From the NCBI RefSeq assembly GCF_023955655.1, contig NZ_JAMXHT010000002.1:310001-374000 (forward strand): 64,000 nucleotides of DNA, read 5' to 3'. Under the pieces are notes generated by a model. That model saw only the letters and a program-made list of their open reading frames with translations. It had not been told where the DNA came from and ran no database searches. Within the stretch, counting starts at the first letter, position 1. Each line of letters begins with the position of its first letter. This document shows, one piece after another, positions 60,832 to 64,000 of this stretch. Made by a program: the position numbers and the translations under genes. The stretch is from Ralstonia soli. GTDB taxonomy: Bacteria > Pseudomonadota > Gammaproteobacteria > Burkholderiales > Burkholderiaceae.

Positions 60832-62043
60832 TCACTTCGAGTAAAGAACGCCATCGGCCTGCATCGCCTGGATCTCGTCGGAATCGAAACCCAGGGTGCG
60901 CGCGATTTCAACGTTGTGCTCGCCCAGGTCGGGAGCGACGTCGCGGATGGTCGTATCGCAATCGGAAAACTTGAACGGCAGGTTGGGCAGGCGCAACGTC
61001 CCATAGCGCGGATGCTGCTGCTCGACGACCATGCCGCGGGCATGAATCTGCGGATCGGCCAGCACCTCGTCGATGCGCTGTACCTTGGCGCACGGAACGT
61101 CGATGCCATCCAGCAGTTCCAGCACCAATGCCACGGGGCGTGCCGCTACCCAGGGTTCGACCACAGAGAGAATCTCCGCCCGGTGCGCGTTGCGCCCGAC
61201 GCTGTCATGGAACCGCTTGTCAGCGCCGAAGCCTGCCGGACCGCCATGCGCTTCGACCAGTGCAGCGAAGCGCTTCCATGCATCATCGACCTGCGCGGCA
61301 ATCACGAGATCGGCATCAGCCGCACGGAACACGCCATAGAGTGTCGAGGTGGGCATGTCATGCCCGGTCTGCTCGGGCAGCACGCCCTGCAGGGTGTAGC
61401 ACTGCACCGCGTATTCGTGCATCGACACCAGCGTGTCGTACAGCGCCATGTCGATGTGCTGCCCGCGCTGGCTCTTTACGCGCCCCAGCAGCGCGGCGTT
61501 GATGGCGGCCACGGCGTGGATGCCCGTGTACATGTCACCGAGCGAGATGCGCAGCAGCGGTGGCCGCTCGCCCGGCGTGCCGACCATTTGCATGATGCCG
61601 CTCTTGGCTTCGGCAATCAGCCCGAAACCGGCCCGATGTGCGTCCGGTCCGGTATGTCCATAGGCCGAGATGGAGCAATAGACCAGGCCCGGATTGCGCG
61701 CCGACAGCTCGGCGTAGCCCAGCCCCAGCTTGTCCAGTGCGCCTGGCCGGTAGTTCTCGATGAACACATCCGCTGAGTCGCACAGCCGTTGCATGAACGC
61801 CTTGCCGCGAGGGTCTTTCATATTGACGCTCACGCCGCGCTTGCCCATGTTCAGCTGCAGGAAATAGCCGCTTTGCTGGTCGTCGAGCACGGTGGCGTGC
61901 TGGCGGCCGGCATCGCCGGTGCCGGGGCGCTCAACTTTGATCACTTCGGCGCCGAGCGCCGCCAGGCATCGGCCGACATAGGGGCCGGCGAGGAAGTGGC
62001 TGTAGTCGACAACGCGAATACCTTCGAGTGGGCGGGCCTGCAT
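60832..62043 (-). CDS. CaiB/BaiF family (class III) CoA-transferase
   Basis: A 403-residue family III CoA-transferase: N-terminal GIRVVDYSHFLAGPYVGR, GAEVIKVERPGTGD, and the catalytic Asp in ISLGDMYTGIHAV. It would move CoA between an acyl-CoA and a carboxylic acid. Its ATG shares a base with the MaoC stop (TGATG). With the MaoC hydratase and AroE-like protein it points to catabolism of a branched or hydroxylated dicarboxylic acid; the substrate is unknown. Confidence 0.87.
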   Translation of the reverse strand: MQARPLEGIRVVDYSHFLAGPYVGRCLAALGAEVIKVERPGTGDAGRQHATVLDDQQSGYFLQLNMGKRGVSVNMKDPRGKAFMQRLCDSADVFIENYRPGALDKLGLGYAELSARNPGLVYCSISAYGHTGPDAHRAGFGLIAEAKSGIMQMVGTPGERPPLLRISLGDMYTGIHAVAAINAALLGRVKSQRGQHIDMALYDTLVSMHEYAVQCYTLQGVLPEQTGHDMPTSTLYGVFRAADADLVIAAQVDDAWKRFAALVEAHGGPAGFGADKRFHDSVGRNAHRAEILSVVEPWVAARPVALVLELLDGIDVPCAKVQRIDEVLADPQIHARGMVVEQQHPRYGTLRLPNLPFKFSDCDTTIRDVAPDLGEHNVEIARTLGFDSDEIQAMQADGVLYSK

Positions 62044-62501
62044 CAGAACGCTCCCGGCCGGCGCGGCACCATCAGGCGGTGCTCACCGCGTTGCACGACC
62101 TGGCCATCTTGATTGATCAGCTCCGAGGGCAGCACGACGATGCCCCAGCCCGGACGGCTCTTGCTCGCCCGCATCTCCCCGACCCGGAACTTCACGTGCA
62201 AGACGTCGTTGACCTTGATCGGCAGCAGGAAATCCCACGTCCAGCCGAGCGACATGCCGGGCAGGAAGCGGTAGTCGCTCTGCGTCTTCAGGCCGTCCGC
62301 AATCGACAAGCCGAACAAGCCATGCGCGACGATGCAGCCGAAGTGGCTCGCATTGGCGTAGGCCTCGTCCACATGCACGGGCGTGTGGTCGCCGGTGAGG
62401 TCGGCGTAAGCGAGGATGCGTTCTTTCGTGACGGTGTAGCTCGGGCTCACGCACGTGTCGCCCTCTTGGGCGTCGTCCCAGTATTTTTCAACGATCGTCA
62501 T
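62043..62501 (-). CDS. MaoC-like enoyl-CoA hydratase
   Basis: A 152-residue hotdog-fold MaoC protein with the hydratase motif ADLTGDHTPVHVDEAYA (Asp and His) and FGCIVAHGLFGLSIADGL. It should hydrate an enoyl-CoA. ATG 62501 follows the VOC stop by 2 bp. It fits a CoA-dependent side-chain pathway with the neighbouring CoA-transferase. Confidence 0.86.
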   Translation of the reverse strand: MTIVEKYWDDAQEGDTCVSPSYTVTKERILAYADLTGDHTPVHVDEAYANASHFGCIVAHGLFGLSIADGLKTQSDYRFLPGMSLGWTWDFLLPIKVNDVLHVKFRVGEMRASKSRPGWGIVVLPSELINQDGQVVQRGEHRLMVPRRPGAF

Positions 62502-62503
62502 AT

Positions 62504-62896
62504 CTATGCCTGCGCACGGGGGTTGATTGCCAATGCCTGCGCCACGCACGACGCAGGCTTGGCCTGAATGAGTTCGACCGCCAGGCCGTCTGGCAAGCGC
62601 AACCAGTTGCGGCCCTGCGGCATTTCGGTCACGCCAAAGCCGTGCGCGAGAGCCAGCGCGGCTTCCAGGTCTTCGCACATCACGCCCAAGTGGGCGAGTC
62701 GGCCTTCGGGGCCTTCGTACTCGGGGGCATGGATGAACTGCAGGCCACCGAGCGTCCAGTATTGCCGGGGCGCTTCACGCGTGCCGTCGATCTCGCGCAG
62801 GGTCATGCCGAGCACCTCTTCGAAAAAGCGAATGTGCCAGTGGATGTCCTTCACCCAGATGGCGACGTGTTCCACATAGGCCTTGGGCGTGCTCAT
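62504..62896 (-). CDS. VOC (glyoxalase-like) protein
   Basis: A 130-residue vicinal-oxygen-chelate protein: VEHVAIWVKDIHWHIRFFEE at the start and RLPDGLAVELIQ at the end, with His and Glu typical of metal ligands. Members include glyoxalases, epimerases and dioxygenases. It is coupled to the reductase gene by a 4-bp overlap. Function within the operon is unknown. Confidence 0.8.
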   Translation of the reverse strand: MSTPKAYVEHVAIWVKDIHWHIRFFEEVLGMTLREIDGTREAPRQYWTLGGLQFIHAPEYEGPEGRLAHLGVMCEDLEAALALAHGFGVTEMPQGRNWLRLPDGLAVELIQAKPASCVAQALAINPRAQA

Positions 62897-63861
62897 GCGG
62901 TTGTCTCCGTGTGTTGTCGTTGTTGGTCAGCCAGTTGGTCCGCCATCGCGCGCTCGATCCCCTTGATGCAAGCGACCAGCGTGGCATTGACGGGAGTCGG
63001 CACACCGTACCGCTGCCCGCAACGCACAACCGAACCGTTGATGAAATCGATCTCGGTGATCGTCCCTTTCTCCAGGCTTTGCAGCATCGAGGTCTTGAAT
63101 GCGGCCGGCAGGCCTTCGGCGGCGAGCGTCCATGCCTGTTCGGGGTCCGTCATCGACAGCTTCACGCCTGCGGCCTGTGCCGCTGCAATCGCCTCGGCCA
63201 CGGCCGCAAGCGAGGTCGCCTTGAGCAGCGGTTCGTCGTAGAGCTGGCCGTAGGTCAGGCGGGTGATGCCAGTGAGCGCACCAGTGGCCACGTTGACGAG
63301 GAGCTTGTCCCACATCGTGCCGACGATGTTGTCGGTGACCGTGGTCGCCAGCCCAGCGGCATTGAAGGCTTCCGCAACGGCCTGCACGCGGGGCGTCAGA
63401 CGGCCATCCAGTTCGCCGATGTAGGTGGCTTTGCCAACCACGCCCGATTGAATATGCGCGGGGCCCCGCATCACCCCGCCAACATAGGTCTTGCCTGCCA
63501 GCACGCGTTCACGGCCCACGATGTCGCCGAGGATCTCTTCGTGCCCCAGGCCGTTCTGCAGCGACAGCACCAGCGTATCGGGGCCGACCAGATCCACGGC
63601 ACCGCGCATGGCGGCATCGGTCTCGAATGATTTGACCAGCACGATCACCAGCTCTGCGACCCCCACCTCTGCAGCGCGCGTCGCCGCCCGTACCTGAATG
63701 TGTCGTGTGCCTTGTGCATCGTCCACCCGCAGGCCTTCGCTTCGCATGGCATTGATGCGAGCCGGCGAGCGGCCAATCAGCCAGGTCTCGTGGCCGGCTT
63801 CAGTGAGGGTGGCCCCAATGGCGCAGCCCAGTGCGCCGGCACCCAGAATCGCAATCTTCAA
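62893..63861 (-). CDS. 2-dehydropantoate 2-reductase-like (ketopantoate reductase family)
   Basis: A 322-residue ApbA/PanE-family reductase with the NADP-binding ILGAGALGCAIGATLTEAGH at the N-terminus, the Lys in NIVGTMWDKLLVN, and a C-terminal helical domain. The start is TTG 63861, because AAGGAG is exactly 6 nt upstream; a GTG at 63888 is less likely. Its place at the head of a CoA-transferase/MaoC operon suggests it reduces a 2-oxo acid other than ketopantoate. Confidence 0.83.
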   Translation of the reverse strand: MKIAILGAGALGCAIGATLTEAGHETWLIGRSPARINAMRSEGLRVDDAQGTRHIQVRAATRAAEVGVAELVIVLVKSFETDAAMRGAVDLVGPDTLVLSLQNGLGHEEILGDIVGRERVLAGKTYVGGVMRGPAHIQSGVVGKATYIGELDGRLTPRVQAVAEAFNAAGLATTVTDNIVGTMWDKLLVNVATGALTGITRLTYGQLYDEPLLKATSLAAVAEAIAAAQAAGVKLSMTDPEQAWTLAAEGLPAAFKTSMLQSLEKGTITEIDFINGSVVRCGQRYGVPTPVNATLVACIKGIERAMADQLADQQRQHTETTA

Positions 63862-63942
63862 TGGCGTCTCCTTTACGTGTGGTTGCACGATAGGAGACCA
63901 CCCTTATACTGGCAATACAATGATCACAATATCGTTATTGCT

Positions 63943-64000
63943 ATGGACAATAATGCTGGGGCGCTTGCCGACCTGCCTGATCTGAAGCTGCTACAACTGT
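63943..64000 (+). CDS. start of a probable LysR-family regulator (cut by window edge)
   Basis: ATG 63943 opens MDNNAGALADLPDLKLLQL, a beginning typical of LysR regulators (LKLLQLF...). Only 19 codons lie in the window. It is divergent from the ketopantoate reductase-like operon, the usual arrangement for LysR control; the 81-bp gap contains an AT-rich stretch with CAATAC and GTTATTG as possible half-sites. Confidence 0.5.
   Translation, partial: MDNNAGALADLPDLKLLQL

Noticed and set aside
1-64000. Insertion sequences, CRISPR arrays, tRNA or rRNA genes
   Set aside because: No transposase, evenly spaced direct repeats, cloverleaf-like segments or rRNA signatures were seen by eye.

Overview
The window is high-GC DNA with the gene content of a Burkholderiales betaproteobacterium, probably Ralstonia or Cupriavidus (paa operon with a TetR/PaaR-type operator, iac/cat auxin catabolism, DUF1302/DUF1329 genes). 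I see no rRNA, tRNA, insertion sequence or CRISPR. Nearly all of it is catabolic, and most modules converge on aromatic acetic acids.

Layout. 1-3.2 kb: a truncated TetR regulator (probably PaaR), a methyltransferase, an acyltransferase and a YCII-like protein. 3.5-13.5 kb: the phenylacetate operon paaG-H-I-K-A-B-C-D-E-Z behind a perfect 14-bp palindrome. 13.6-23.0 kb: a LuxR-type regulator, an aldehyde dehydrogenase and a four-gene envelope module (DUF1329, DUF1302 barrel, RND/MMPL pump, Ycf48-like propeller). 23.1-26.9 kb: amine permease, class-III aminotransferase-fold phospho-lyase and APH-fold kinase. 27-36.6 kb (minus strand): an indole-3-acetate (IAA) cluster iacA-B-I-H-C-D-E-F running into catB, a porin and catC. 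36.8-39.8 kb: a divergent two-component system and the flavin reductase iacG, closed by a strong terminator. 39.9-46.9 kb: an orphan kinase, a YdeI-like protein, tautomerase, MFS carrier, catA, a second LuxR paralogue and an EutR-like AraC regulator. 47-52.4 kb (minus strand): a tryptophan tryptophylquinone aromatic amine dehydrogenase operon aauB-E-D-A, two cytochromes c and a Tat-exported amidase. 53-58 kb: tricarballylate genes tcuR-A-B-C. 58-64 kb: a PAS-LuxR regulator, an AT-rich patch with a small HTH protein, and a tight operon (ketopantoate reductase-like, VOC, MaoC, CaiB CoA-transferase, AroE-like) beside a truncated LysR gene.

How they fit together (inference). The periplasmic amine dehydrogenase should turn phenethylamine, tyramine or tryptamine into aryl-acetaldehydes; the aldehyde dehydrogenase would give phenylacetate or IAA; paa and iac/cat degrade these. 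The Tat amidase and the kinase/phospho-lyase pair are possible further entry points from amides and amino alcohols. A near-identical 34-nt element upstream of both the aldehyde dehydrogenase and the amine dehydrogenase operons supports co-regulation. paaF, paaJ and the lower beta-ketoadipate genes are not in the window.
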